A DNA stretch of 64,000 bases from DATAES01 sp963721305 (GCA_963721305.1 CAVRIR010000006.1:372001-436000), one strand, 5' to 3'; positions 34,733 to 43,702 are shown, counted from the stretch's first letter. A program made the numbers and translations. The notes: generated by a model from the letters alone, not told the origin.

Positions 34733-34745
34733 CGCGGCGGCGTCA
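34730..34745. terminator. Palindrome containing both convergent stop codons
   Basis: TGACGC-GGCG-GCGTCA: the TGA of the WS/DGAT gene and the TCA complement of the MgtC stop are the two ends of one perfect short hairpin. Probably a compact bidirectional terminator. Confidence 0.5.
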
Positions 34746-35207
34746 TTGGCGGTCGTCGATGCCGGGCATGGCGTCGTCGTCGCGGACGCGATCGACGTAG
34801 CGGCGGGAGTCGAACATCCGCAGGAAAGGAATCTGGCGCAGCTCGAGGTCGACGAGGACGAGCGCGGTCAGCGCCGCCGCGAGCCAGGCGTGTCCCGTCC
34901 CCGCCACGATCCCGATGGCAGCGACGGCGAAGATCGTGGCGGCGGACGTGATGCCCTTGAGCACGCGGTCGCTGTGGAAGACGAACCCCGCGCCGATGAA
35001 CCCGATCCCCGTCACGATCCCGGCGATCGCCTGCGGCGCCGGCCCGATCGTCACCGCGGTGATGGCCGCTGCGCCCGTGCCGACGAGCGAATACGTGCGA
35101 TCACCGGCGGGCGCGCCTCGCACCTCGCGCTCGAACCCGATCGCGAACGACAGCATGAACGCCACTGCGACGTGCCACAACAGCACCGCCTCGTCGTGGT
35201 TCCACAT
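34743..35207 (-). CDS. MgtC/SapB-family membrane protein
   Basis: 154 residues with about four transmembrane helices, then a short hydrophilic tail. The segment FAIGFEREVRG and the glycine-rich TGIGFIGAGFVF are the signature of the MgtC/SapB N-terminal domain. The longer C-terminal ACT-like domain found in true MgtC is absent. MgtC proteins influence magnesium stress and membrane ATPase activity. It is co-directional with the amidase upstream, with an 18-base gap. No link to the catabolic theme is evident. Confidence 0.9.
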   Translation of the reverse strand: MWNHDEAVLLWHVAVAFMLSFAIGFEREVRGAPAGDRTYSLVGTGAAAITAVTIGPAPQAIAGIVTGIGFIGAGFVFHSDRVLKGITSAATIFAVAAIGIVAGTGHAWLAAALTALVLVDLELRQIPFLRMFDSRRYVDRVRDDDAMPGIDDRQ

Positions 35208-35224
35208 ACCCGTGCCCCGCGGAC

Positions 35225-36640
35225 CTAGAAGCCCGGGGGGACGTCGTAGCCCCCGACGAGATCGGCGATCCGTCCGGCGAGCGCGATGGCCTCACGATCA
35301 CGCAAGTACGACGTCACCACCTGCACGCCCACGGGCAGCCCATCGGGTGTTCGCCCTATCGGTGGAACGGCGGACGGCAGGCACGTGATGCCGATGAGCC
35401 CTGTCCATCCCATCAAGTTCATGTACGACGCCGCCTCGCCGTTGATCTCGATCGTGCGGGTCATCACGTCACCCTCCTGATCATGCGGGATCGCCGGTGT
35501 CGGCATGACCGGGCACAGCAACGCGTCGTACGAGTCGAACCACTCAGCCCACACGCGCCGCAGCTCGGCTCGTTGCTCGTCGGCCCGCAGCCATTGCAGG
35601 TGCGTTCCCGCAAACGCCTCCGCGATGTCGTCCGGCATGCTCGGCGCGACCGCGGCGGTGATCATGTGCATGAACAAACCGGTCTGCGCGCCGAAGTCGA
35701 CGGGCGGATGGGCGTCCTCGACCTTCGCTCCCGCATCCGACAGCGCGTCCGCGGCGCGCCGCAGCAGCGTGAGCTCGTCGCGGTCGATGGGACTCGACGG
35801 CTCGTCGAACCAGACACCGATGCGCATGGACGCGACATCGGCATGCCGCGGCGGCGGAAGCTCGATCCGCCACGCGACGGCACGCTCTGGCTCCGGCGCG
35901 GCGAGCACCGACAGCAGCAGCTCGAGATCGGCCGCGCTGCGGGCGATCGGACCGAACACGTTGATGTCCGCATCGGTCGATCCGCCGCCCACGCGATCGA
36001 GGTAGCCGCGCTGGGGAACGACACCGAAACTCGGCTTGATCCCGAACACGCCACAGCAGTGGGACGGGACGCGGATCGAGCCGCCGATGTCCGTACCGAG
36101 CTCGAAGCTCGTGAAGCCGGCGGCCACGGCCGCCGCGGGCCCGCCGGACGAGCCACCCGGCACGCGCGTCACGTCCCACGGATTGTTCGTCGTGCCGAAG
36201 ATCTCGTTGTAGGTCTGGAGGTCGCCAGACCAGCGGGGGACGTTCGTCTTCCCGAACACGATCGCGCCGGCCGCCTTGAGCTGCGCGACAGCCGGCGCGT
36301 CCGCGGCAGCGACGTGATCGGTCAGCTCGACCGCGCCTCCCGTCGAGCGGACGCCCTCGACCTCGATGGCGTCCTTGATCGTGATGGGAAGACCGTGCAG
36401 CGGCCCCAGAACACCGCCGGCCCCGCCGCCATCGCCGCTGCCACGGGCCGTCGCCTCGTCGGCAGCCGCTGCGGCCGCACGAGCACGCTCCACATCGAGC
36501 GTGACGACCGCGTTCAGCGTTGGATTCAGCCGTTCGATGCGATCGAGATAGAGGTCGAGCAACTCTCGGCTGCTCACTTCCTTCCGCCTGATGGCAGCAG
36601 CGAGCGAGCTTGCATCCTGCGTCGCGAGAGCGTCGTCCAT
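35225..36640 (-). CDS. Amidase (amidase-signature family)
   Basis: 471 residues from ATG 36640 (ATG 36658 also possible). The Ser-cisSer-Lys triad is visible: Lys in PITIKDAIEVEG near residue 89, Ser in PGGSSGGPAAAVAAG, and the nucleophile Ser in TDIGGSIRVPS. A Gly-rich loop near residue 70 differs from typical members. It hydrolyses amide bonds; the substrate is unknown. It lies across a shared palindrome from the SDR at 36703 and so may be part of the regulon; the MgtC gene follows it. Confidence 0.93.
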   Translation of the reverse strand: MDDALATQDASSLAAAIRRKEVSSRELLDLYLDRIERLNPTLNAVVTLDVERARAAAAAADEATARGSGDGGGAGGVLGPLHGLPITIKDAIEVEGVRSTGGAVELTDHVAAADAPAVAQLKAAGAIVFGKTNVPRWSGDLQTYNEIFGTTNNPWDVTRVPGGSSGGPAAAVAAGFTSFELGTDIGGSIRVPSHCCGVFGIKPSFGVVPQRGYLDRVGGGSTDADINVFGPIARSAADLELLLSVLAAPEPERAVAWRIELPPPRHADVASMRIGVWFDEPSSPIDRDELTLLRRAADALSDAGAKVEDAHPPVDFGAQTGLFMHMITAAVAPSMPDDIAEAFAGTHLQWLRADEQRAELRRVWAEWFDSYDALLCPVMPTPAIPHDQEGDVMTRTIEINGEAASYMNLMGWTGLIGITCLPSAVPPIGRTPDGLPVGVQVVTSYLRDREAIALAGRIADLVGGYDVPPGF

Positions 36641-36665
36641 CGTCAAATGTGACCACATCGCAAGC

Positions 36666-36679
36666 TGACACGCGTGTCA
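36666..36679. promoter_or_regulatory. Shared TGACR-N4-YGTCA palindrome, copy 8
   Basis: C-TGACA CGCG TGTCA-C in the 62-base gap between the divergent amidase and SDR genes; the core including CGCG is fully self-complementary. Confidence 0.75.
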
Positions 36680-36702
36680 CAGACGGCTACGGTCCCAACG
36701 CG

Positions 36703-37608
36703 ATGGGGTTGCTCGACGGCAAGGTCGCCATCGTGACCGGTGCAGGACAGGGCATCGGCCGCGGCGAGGCACTCGCGCTCGCCCGCGCCGGCGCGACCGT
36801 CCTCGTGAACGACCTGGGCACGACGCTCGACGGCGCGGTCGAGAAGAACCACGCACAGGACACCGTCGATGCCATCGTCGGCACAGGCGGCAAGGCGACC
36901 GCCGACACCAACGACGTCTCCTCCTGGGACGGTGCTCGCGCACTCGTCGAACACGCAGTCGACGAGTTCGGCCGGCTCGACGTCCTCGTGAACAACGCGG
37001 GTGTCCTGCGCGACAGCATGTCGTTCAAGATGGACGAGGACGCGTGGGACGCCGTCGTTCGCGTCCATCTGAAGGGACACTTCGCGCCGACTCGCTTCGC
37101 CGCGGAGCACTGGCGAGAGCGCTCGAAGGCGGGCGGGGCAGTGCGCGCGAGCGTGATCAACACGTCATCCGAGGCCGGCCTCTACGGCGGCACCGCGCAG
37201 GCGAACTACGTCGCGTGCAAGGCCGGCATCGCCGGCATGACGATCGGTCTCGCCCGTGAGCTGAAGAACTACGGCGTGACGGTCAACGCGATCGCGCCGC
37301 GCGCTCGCACGCGCATGACCGAGACCGTCCTCGGCGACTTCGGCGCACCGACCGAGAACGGTTTCGACGAGTGGGATCCGGACAACATCGCCCCGTCGGT
37401 GGTGTGGCTGGCGAGCGACGACGCGGCGGACGTGACCGGTCAGGTGTTCGTCGCATTCGCGGGCCGCTTGCACCTGATGGAAGGCTGGACGATGGTGAGC
37501 GAGATCGAGCAGGACCACCGGTGGTCTCCCGACGAGATCGCCGCTCGCAAGCAGGAGTTGTTCGGCGACCGCCGATCGAGTCTGCCGAAGATGGGTTTCG
37601 GGCGCTGA
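36703..37608 (+). CDS. SDR of the (3R)-hydroxyacyl-CoA dehydrogenase / 17beta-HSD type
   Basis: 301 residues. MGLLDGKVAIVTGAGQGIG, VNNAGVLRDSMSF and QANYVACKAGI. Closely resembles the SDR at 17921-18838 in both motifs and length, so the two are likely paralogues acting on successive or related hydroxyacyl-CoA esters. It is followed by a MaoC-N gene and an amidohydrolase on the same strand, with gaps of 31 and 10 bases, forming one operon under the palindrome at 36666. Confidence 0.92.
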   Translation: MGLLDGKVAIVTGAGQGIGRGEALALARAGATVLVNDLGTTLDGAVEKNHAQDTVDAIVGTGGKATADTNDVSSWDGARALVEHAVDEFGRLDVLVNNAGVLRDSMSFKMDEDAWDAVVRVHLKGHFAPTRFAAEHWRERSKAGGAVRASVINTSSEAGLYGGTAQANYVACKAGIAGMTIGLARELKNYGVTVNAIAPRARTRMTETVLGDFGAPTENGFDEWDPDNIAPSVVWLASDDAADVTGQVFVAFAGRLHLMEGWTMVSEIEQDHRWSPDEIAARKQELFGDRRSSLPKMGFGR

Positions 37609-37639
37609 CCGCCAGACAGCCGAGGAAGGAAGACAACCA

Positions 37640-38095
37640 GTGGGCGCGATGACGGAGTTGAAGGGAACCGAGCTCGGCTCGACGAAGGTGCGCATCGAAT
37701 CGGGCCCGGTCCGCGCGTTCGCGACCGCGGTGAAGGACAGCTCGCCTGCGTACGCAGACGACAGTGCGATCGTCCCGCCGACGTTCCCGTTCTCGTGGAG
37801 CTACTGGGGCACGATCGACGGCGCCACCACGGGCCTGCCGATCGAGAAGCTGCGAGGCGCGGGCCGCATGATCCTCCATGGCGAGCAGGAGTTCGTGTAC
37901 CACCGCGGTGCGCACGTGGGCGATGTGCTCGAGGGCACCGCTCGCATCAGCGACGTGTACGAGAAGGACACGTCGTCGGCGCTCATGGAGTTCTACGTGA
38001 TGGAGACGTCGTGGAAGGACTCGTCGTCCGGCGAGCCGGTCGTCGACGTGAAGTTCACCCTCATCGTCCGCGACACCGGAGTGAAGAAGCAGTAG
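37640..38095 (+). CDS. MaoC N-type hot-dog dehydratase subunit
   Basis: 151 residues from GTG 37640, which suits the AGGAAGGAAG ribosome-binding stretch better than the ATG at 37649. The PTFPFSWSYW region near residue 50 and HGEQEFVYHRGAHVGDVLEG are typical of the FAS1-dehydratase-like N domain, which lacks the catalytic Asp-His motif and normally pairs with a catalytic MaoC subunit such as the one at 15136-15564. Together they could form a ChsH1-ChsH2-like hydratase for bulky enoyl-CoA. The pairing is inference. Confidence 0.85.
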   Translation: MGAMTELKGTELGSTKVRIESGPVRAFATAVKDSSPAYADDSAIVPPTFPFSWSYWGTIDGATTGLPIEKLRGAGRMILHGEQEFVYHRGAHVGDVLEGTARISDVYEKDTSSALMEFYVMETSWKDSSSGEPVVDVKFTLIVRDTGVKKQ

Positions 38096-38105
38096 GGAGG
38101 GCGCG

Positions 38106-39245
38106 ATGTCAGCGGCCATCGACTCCGACGAGCACCTCTACGAGCCGCGGTCGATGTGGCTCGACAACATCGAACCGTCGATGCGCGACGAGGCGCTCCG
38201 GTTGGAGGACGACGACCGCGGGTTCACCTGGCTCACCTGGCGCGGCGCCCGCCTCGGGCTCGCCGACGCGCACAGGCCCGGGGACACCGCGGCGAACGGA
38301 CGCCACCGCCAACGACTGCGCGACGGGGAACGATCCGAGTACCTCTACGACGAAGCGGTGCCGGACGTGTACTGGTCGCCCACCGAGCGGGTGCGATGGC
38401 TCGACGACGTCGGTCTCGACGCGGCTGTCTGCTTCCCCAACTTCGGCCTCCTGTGGGAGCGCCGGCTGACGGACTCGCTGCCCGCCCTCACCGCCAACAT
38501 GGCGGCATGGAACCGGTGGTGCGGTGTCATCGCCGACGAGAGCGGCCACCGGCTCCACCCGGTCGCGCACCTCACGATGCGCGACCCCGTCTGGCTCGAG
38601 CAACAACTGGCGGCCATCAGCAACAACGGCGTCCGGCTCGCGATGGTGGCGCCCGCACCGATCGACGGGCGGCCGCTGTCCCATCCGGACCACGACCGCA
38701 TGTGGTCGGCCTTCGTCGACAACGGCGTGACACCGGTCTTCCACGTCGCCGATCAACCGAGAGTCTTCGAGGACTGCTGGTACACCGACGACGGTGACGG
38801 CGTTCCGGTCGTCGAGTCGGTGTTCCTGTGGGTCCCGCCCGCGCTCGCGCTCACGGACCTCATCCTCAACGGCGCGTTCGAACGGCACCCGGATCTGCAT
38901 GTCGGCGTGGTCGAGCTGAGCTCGATCTGGGTCCCGCAGTTCCTGCTGATGATCGATGGCGCGTCGGACTTCACCGCCCAGCTCAACGGCCGCGCCGTGG
39001 TCGAGCTGCAACGGCGACCGAGCGAGTACTTCCTCGACCACGTGCGCGTGTCGTCGTTCGCCTACGAAGATCCGCGCCGCCTCACGGCGCGCGGCGGCGA
39101 CGTGTTCATGTTGTGCAGCGACTTCCCCCATTCGGAAGGAACCGCCGACCCGCTGGCCGACTATGCGCGAGCCGGTTGTGACGCACTCGACCATCCCGGC
39201 TTGTTCCACGACAACGTCGAGTGGCTCATGTCGTCGACTGTCTGA
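38106..39245 (+). CDS. Amidohydrolase-2 family metal-dependent hydrolase
   Basis: 379 residues. Begins AIDSDEHLYEPRSMW, with the E-H-L-Y-E metal-binding start, has PVFHVADQPR in the middle, VGVVELSSIWVPQFL and the C-terminal CSDFPHSEGTADPL. Somewhat more divergent than the other two amidohydrolases in the window. Last gene in the SDR-MaoC operon. Hydrolysis or decarboxylation of an acid or lactone intermediate is likely. Confidence 0.9.
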   Translation: MSAAIDSDEHLYEPRSMWLDNIEPSMRDEALRLEDDDRGFTWLTWRGARLGLADAHRPGDTAANGRHRQRLRDGERSEYLYDEAVPDVYWSPTERVRWLDDVGLDAAVCFPNFGLLWERRLTDSLPALTANMAAWNRWCGVIADESGHRLHPVAHLTMRDPVWLEQQLAAISNNGVRLAMVAPAPIDGRPLSHPDHDRMWSAFVDNGVTPVFHVADQPRVFEDCWYTDDGDGVPVVESVFLWVPPALALTDLILNGAFERHPDLHVGVVELSSIWVPQFLLMIDGASDFTAQLNGRAVVELQRRPSEYFLDHVRVSSFAYEDPRRLTARGGDVFMLCSDFPHSEGTADPLADYARAGCDALDHPGLFHDNVEWLMSSTV

Positions 39246-39278
39246 CGACTCGGCACAGGAGGAGCGGGTTGGTGTTCA

Positions 39279-39298
39279 GCAACCTGCTCGCAGGTTGC
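39279..39298. terminator. Hairpin between convergent genes
   Basis: GCAACCTGC and GCAGGTTGC, 9-bp arms with a TC loop, lying between the amidohydrolase stop and the hydrolase stop. Probable bidirectional terminator. Confidence 0.65.
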
Positions 39299-39304
39299 CT
39301 GGCT

Positions 39305-40225
39305 CTACCACCCGACCTCGGCGAGGAACCCCTTCACGAGGTTGACGGTCGAGTGGGGGTTGTCGCCGGCGGTGAGGTGGCCGGCCTTCTCGACGGTCTC
39401 GAGCCGCCCGTTCTTCAGGATGCGGGTGAGCTCGTCGGCCGTGTCACCGGAGAGCACGTCGGACGCACTGCCTCGCAGCAGCAGCACGGGCACGTCGATC
39501 GCGGCCGCGTCGTCCTCGACGCCGGTCATGATGCTGCGCCAATCGACTTCGTCCTCGCCGGTCTCCTCCTGCCGCTTCAGCCGGCGCCGTGTCATGCCGT
39601 GCTTCCAGACCCAGCGACCGTCGGCCCGCTGCCGAAGGTTGCGGCGCAGGCTCTCGGGGCGGAACGAGCGGCGATACGGGAGGTAGCCGGAGATGAACTC
39701 GGCCGCCTCCTCGAGCGACCCGAACGACTCGTGGGCGCTCATGAACTCCAAGATCTTCTTGACGCCTTCTTCTTCGAGTCGATGGCCGATGTCGATCAGC
39801 ACCATCCCCGCGAAACGATCCGGGTGACGCGCGGCGAGCCACATCGACGTCAGTCCGCCGAGTGACGCGCCGACGAAGACCGCGCGCGCTATGCCGAACT
39901 CGTCCAGGACCGGTGGGATCGCGGCGGCGAGATCCTCGCGGCCCCACGCGTCGCCCGGAAGCGGATCGCTGTCGCCGTGATCGGGCAGATCGGGAGCGAG
40001 GACATGGTGCGTGTGCCGCAGCGCGCTGCCCAACTCCTCGTACATGTAGGCCGTCTGGCCGCCGCCGTGCAGGCACACGACCGCCGGTGCGCTCGACGGT
40101 CCCCATTCGAGGTAGTGCACCTGGCGGCCCTCGACGAGCGCGAAGCCGCTGCGGCCATCCGTCGGAACGTCGTGGCGCGGCGCCAGGTTGTCGGCCGCGA
40201 GATCGGGATCGGGAACAGCCGTCAT
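39305..40225 (-). CDS. Alpha/beta-hydrolase
   Basis: 306 residues from ATG 40225. Oxyanion region VCLHGGGQTAYMYEE, nucleophile in VGASLGGLTS (G-x-S-x-G), an Asp near LLLRGSASDVLSG and a His in KAGHLTAGDNP. A serine hydrolase for an ester, lactone or C-C bond. Its start overlaps the luciferase-like gene's stop by four bases, so both proteins come from one message. Oxygenase-then-hydrolase order suggests a Baeyer-Villiger type step followed by ester hydrolysis, which is inference. Confidence 0.9.
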   Translation of the reverse strand: MTAVPDPDLAADNLAPRHDVPTDGRSGFALVEGRQVHYLEWGPSSAPAVVCLHGGGQTAYMYEELGSALRHTHHVLAPDLPDHGDSDPLPGDAWGREDLAAAIPPVLDEFGIARAVFVGASLGGLTSMWLAARHPDRFAGMVLIDIGHRLEEEGVKKILEFMSAHESFGSLEEAAEFISGYLPYRRSFRPESLRRNLRQRADGRWVWKHGMTRRRLKRQEETGEDEVDWRSIMTGVEDDAAAIDVPVLLLRGSASDVLSGDTADELTRILKNGRLETVEKAGHLTAGDNPHSTVNLVKGFLAEVGW

Positions 40226-41280
40226 ACCGCGTGCAACTCCGGAAGAACCTCCTTGGTGAACAGCACCATCGCCTCGGCCGCCGCGTTGCGGTCCGAGCCG
40301 AGTGATGGACCCACGATCACGAAGTGATCGAGCCCGAGCGCCGCGAGCGCCCGCAGACGTTCGACGCATGCGTCAGGCGGACCGATGATGCCGAACTGGT
40401 CGACGAACGCCGCGTCGAGAGTCGCCGCCTGCGGTGAGTCGGCGCGCGTGTGCTGGCGCATGTCGTAACGGTCGTGCAATCGCGACAGCGTCTCGGTTCC
40501 GCCGTCGAACAACGGCCCTTCGGTCTGACCGTGCATCACGTTGAAACGGGCGAACGTCGACATCCCGCCGCTCGCGAGGTCGCGCCCGACTTCGGCGTCG
40601 GGATGCGCGATGACGTTGACGAATGCGCCGATCGCGACGTCTCGTCCGGCGGCGCGCACTCGCTCGATGCCCCATTGCAGCCGCGCCGGATCGGCGCCCA
40701 GCGCGAGGGTGACGCGGTCCGCGAGGCGAGCCGCGGTGTCGATCACCTTCGGTCCGGTGGCGGCGACGTCGACGTCGACCTTGGGCAGATCGGTGCGCAG
40801 CCAGTGCAACTTGCTCGACGGTGCGGTCGCGTCGAGGTCGAGTGTGTCGACCACGGGAGCGGCGTGCTCGAGGGCGAACGGCGCCAGGTCATCGAAGGCG
40901 ATCTCGTCGCCTCGCAGGTACGCCTGGACTGCTTCGAGGTAGCGAGCGAGATGCGCGACCCGGGCCGGGGCGCGGCCGATGTGCGCGAGCGCGGAGTCGC
41001 CGCGGCCGATGCCGAGCATGGCTCGCCCGTTGGACTCGACGTGCACGCTGGCAATCGCCGCCGCGGTGACCGCAGGATGGCGGGTGAACGGGTTGGTGAC
41101 GCCGGTGGCGAGTCGCAACCGCTCGGTCTCGCGCGCCGCCATCGCGAGCGCGACGTAGCAGTCCCCCGCGAGGTTCTGGCTGTCCACCACGACCATGCCG
41201 TCGAAACCGGCATCTTCGGCGCGGGTCGCCATGCGCGCCGCTACCCGCGGCAGCGACAGTCCAGTCGTCCACACCTCCAT
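40222..41280 (-). CDS. Luciferase-like (LLM) oxidoreductase, probably F420-dependent
   Basis: 352 residues from ATG 41280. TIM-barrel features: AEDAGFDGMVVVDSQNL, LRLATGVTNPFTRHPAVTAA, and GRAMLGIGRGDSAL near the start of the second half, all typical of F420-dependent LLM enzymes. Members oxidise or reduce alcohols, imines or ketones with F420. Coupled to the hydrolase gene. It is divergent from the frameshifted ligase at 41387. Confidence 0.9.
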   Translation of the reverse strand: MEVWTTGLSLPRVAARMATRAEDAGFDGMVVVDSQNLAGDCYVALAMAARETERLRLATGVTNPFTRHPAVTAAAIASVHVESNGRAMLGIGRGDSALAHIGRAPARVAHLARYLEAVQAYLRGDEIAFDDLAPFALEHAAPVVDTLDLDATAPSSKLHWLRTDLPKVDVDVAATGPKVIDTAARLADRVTLALGADPARLQWGIERVRAAGRDVAIGAFVNVIAHPDAEVGRDLASGGMSTFARFNVMHGQTEGPLFDGGTETLSRLHDRYDMRQHTRADSPQAATLDAAFVDQFGIIGPPDACVERLRALAALGLDHFVIVGPSLGSDRNAAAEAMVLFTKEVLPELHAV

Positions 41281-41386
41281 CAGCGGAGCACCGTACAAGG
41301 TGCATCTTCTCGGGGTTGCGCCCCGCTCGCCCCGATCGCTTCGCTCGCGCCCACCACCTGCGTCAGTCTCTGGCAGCATCCGCCCC

Positions 41387-42941
41387 ATGGCTGTCGACTT
41401 GCTGCACGCACTGACGCTCGGGGACATCCTCCGCGAGAACCGGCGCAGCTACCCGCTGCGCACGGCGATCGTGGACGGCGACGTCCGCCTCACCTGGCCG
41501 GAGCTGGACGATCGCGTGAACCGGCTGGCGAACGCGCTGGCGAACGACGGGGGCATTGCGACGGGCGATCGCATCCTGTGGCTCGGCCAGAACTCGTTCC
41601 GGCTGCTCGAGACGTTGCTGGCGGCGGCCAAGCTCGGCGCGGTCTTCTGTCCGGCCAACTGGCGGCAATCGCCGGACGAGTTCGCCTTCGTGATCGACGA
41701 CACGCGCGCGAAGGTCGTGATCTGGCAGGACGAGGAGATCGGCGAAGCGGTGCGCGCCGGGCGCGAGCTGGCGACGAGCGGTTCGGAAGGTCGCTGGCTG
41801 CGCCACGATACCGACGCCGGCTCGCCCGACTCGTACGAGGGCTTCCTCGGGCGCGGGTCGGAGGACGATCCCGCGCTCGTCGTCGACCCGGCGTCGCCGG
41901 TGCTGCAGCTCTACACCGCCGCGTTCACGGGACGTCCGAACGGCGCGCTGCTCTCGCACTGGGCCGTGCTCGTGCAGGACCTCGTGATGGGCAACCTGCA
42001 GCGGGTCGACAGCGAATACGTGTACTTGAACTCGGGACCGTTGTTCCACGTCGCCACGTTCATGACGACGCTCGCGACGTTCCACTTCGGCGGCACCAAC
42101 GTCTTCACGCGACGCGTCGAGGCCGAGGAGCTGTGCCGCTTGATCGCCGACGAGCGCTGCACCGGCGCGTTCGTGATGGGCCCGACCATCAAGCAGATCC
42201 TCGAGCTGAACGCCGGCGGTCGCTTCGATCTGTCGTCGTTGCGCACGTTCCCCGGCGCGCCGGAATGGAACGCGATGGTCACGGTCGACGAGAGCCCGTG
42301 GGCGCGCGAAGCCCGCGGGGTTCGGGCAGACCGAGGTCATGGGCATGCTCACGTTGAACGCGTGGGGCGGCGACGCGACGGGGACTTCCGGACGCCCGTC
42401 GCCGATGGCGCTCGTGCGCATCGTCGACCCGGACGGCAACGAACTGCCCGCTGGCGAGGTCGGCGAGATCGTGGCGCGGGGGCCGTCGGTGATGAACGGG
42501 TTCCTGCACCGGGACGAGCTCAGTGCGGAACGGCTGGCCGGCGACTGGCACCACACGAACGACCTCGGCCGCCGCGAGGAGGACGGATCGCTGACCTGGA
42601 TCGGGCCGAAGGGCCGGCTGATCAAGTCCGCCGCCGAGAACATCTATCCGGCGGAGGTCGAGGGCGCGCTGCAGAAGCATCCGGCCGTGCGGGAGGCCGC
42701 GGTCATCGGCGTACCGGACAAGACGTGGGGCCAGTCGGTGAAGGCGATCGTCGTCCTCCGCGACGGACAAGAAGCGACCGAGGACGACATCGTCGAGCAC
42801 TGCCGCACCCTCATCGCGTCCTACAAGAAGCCGCGGTCCGTCGAGTTCGTCGACGAGCTCCCGCGCGACGGCTGGGCCATCGACTACGACGCCCTCGACG
42901 AACGCTTCGGCGGCGGCGGCTACCCCACCTCGGTCCGGTAG
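41387..42941 (+). pseudogene. Acyl-CoA synthetase interrupted by a one-base frameshift
   Basis: The first frame runs from ATG 41387 with AMP-binding enzyme sequence (MAVDLLHALTLGD, then LYTAAFTGRPNGALLSH in the P-loop position). Near 42300-42330 the correct sequence moves to another frame: there GFGQTEVMGM (the motif of the third core) is followed by the C-terminal domain with GPKGRLIKSAAENIYP and VIGVPDKTWGQ up to stop 42941. The shift equals one extra base, in a GC-rich run. This may be a genuine pseudogene or an error in the sequence. It was probably a FadD-type ligase for a pathway acid. Confidence 0.85.
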
Positions 42942-42945
42942 CACT

Positions 42946-42996
42946 GCGAATGTTGGATGGAAACGGGCGCTATCGCGCCCGTTTCTCCCCGGAGTT
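42946..42996 (+). repeat. 51-bp dispersed hairpin repeat, copy B
   Basis: Hairpin with GAAACGGGCGC and GCGCCCGTTTC arms, starting five bases after the ligase stop; inverted copy of 9910-9960. As with copy A, it lies just after a gene's 3' end and may work as a terminator. Confidence 0.7.
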
Positions 42997-43011
42997 CGCG
43001 GGGAGCGGTGG

Positions 43012-43407
43012 TCAGGAGCCGAGGAAGCGGATCTCGCGGGAGACGAAGCGCCACCGGTTGTCGGTCGACGAGCGCGCGAGCGTGTCGTAGTAGCGGCCGG
43101 CGGACGTGATGGCGTAGCCGCCCTCGTGGGTGCGGCTGATGAACGAGTAATCGGTGACGCCCGACGCGGTCTCACCTCCCGGGTCGACGTCGATCACGCT
43201 CTGGCCGAGGAAGTGCTTGCCTCGTTGCTCGGGAGGTTGCGCCTTCGCGATCCACGCCTGGATGGTGGCGCGTCCCTCGTGCGTCTGTCCGAGGACGATG
43301 AACCGCGCGTCCTCGACGAACAACTCGCCCCATTCGTCGAATCGTCCGTCGTCACAGAACTGGCAGTAGAGCGCGAGCGTCCGTCCGATGAGCTCCTGGT
43401 CAGCCAC
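43012..43407 (-). CDS. SnoaL/NTF2-like fold protein
   Basis: 131 residues from GTG 43407. An N-terminal helix (ADQELIGRTLALYCQFCDDGRFDEWGEL), a middle segment VEDARFIVLGQTHEGRATIQAW and a beta-rich C-terminal part fit the cone-shaped NTF2-like fold. Such proteins include ketosteroid isomerase-like and cyclase enzymes as well as non-enzymatic domains. No certain catalytic residues can be assigned. It converges on the repeat; the IniB-like gene diverges from it. Confidence 0.82.
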   Translation of the reverse strand: MADQELIGRTLALYCQFCDDGRFDEWGELFVEDARFIVLGQTHEGRATIQAWIAKAQPPEQRGKHFLGQSVIDVDPGGETASGVTDYSFISRTHEGGYAITSAGRYYDTLARSSTDNRWRFVSREIRFLGS

Positions 43408-43432
43408 GCGCCGAACGGTACTGTCTCCAGCA

Positions 43433-43702
43433 ATGGCCAACATCTTGGACTTCCTGCATGGCCTGCTCACGGACGGTGGGGCGCAGCACCGTTTCAAGGG
43501 GAATCCGGCCGGCTACATCGCCGACCACGGCTTCACCGATCTGTCCGGCGAGGACGTGACGGAAGCCATCCGAGTGCTGGCTCGCACGCTTCCCGATGAG
43601 ACGAGCGCGCGGCTGTCCAGCTACACGAACGGCTACGGCGAATTGCCCGCCGTCCGCCCACAGCACGGCGAGTCCGAGCTCGACGCCGCGTTTCGTCATT
43701 GA
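43433..43702 (+). CDS. Small protein with IniB-like N-terminal domain
   Basis: 89 residues from ATG 43433. The segment ILDFLHGLLTDGGAQHRFKGNPAGYIADHGFTDLSGEDVTEAI has the hydrophobic-helix, F-x-x-N/D-P and G-F-x-D-L-S-x-x-D-V pattern of the N-terminal domain of IniB-like actinobacterial proteins. The C-terminus is short and polar. The coding sequence that follows in another frame, ending at 44021, may belong to the same protein. Confidence 0.6.
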   Translation: MANILDFLHGLLTDGGAQHRFKGNPAGYIADHGFTDLSGEDVTEAIRVLARTLPDETSARLSSYTNGYGELPAVRPQHGESELDAAFRH

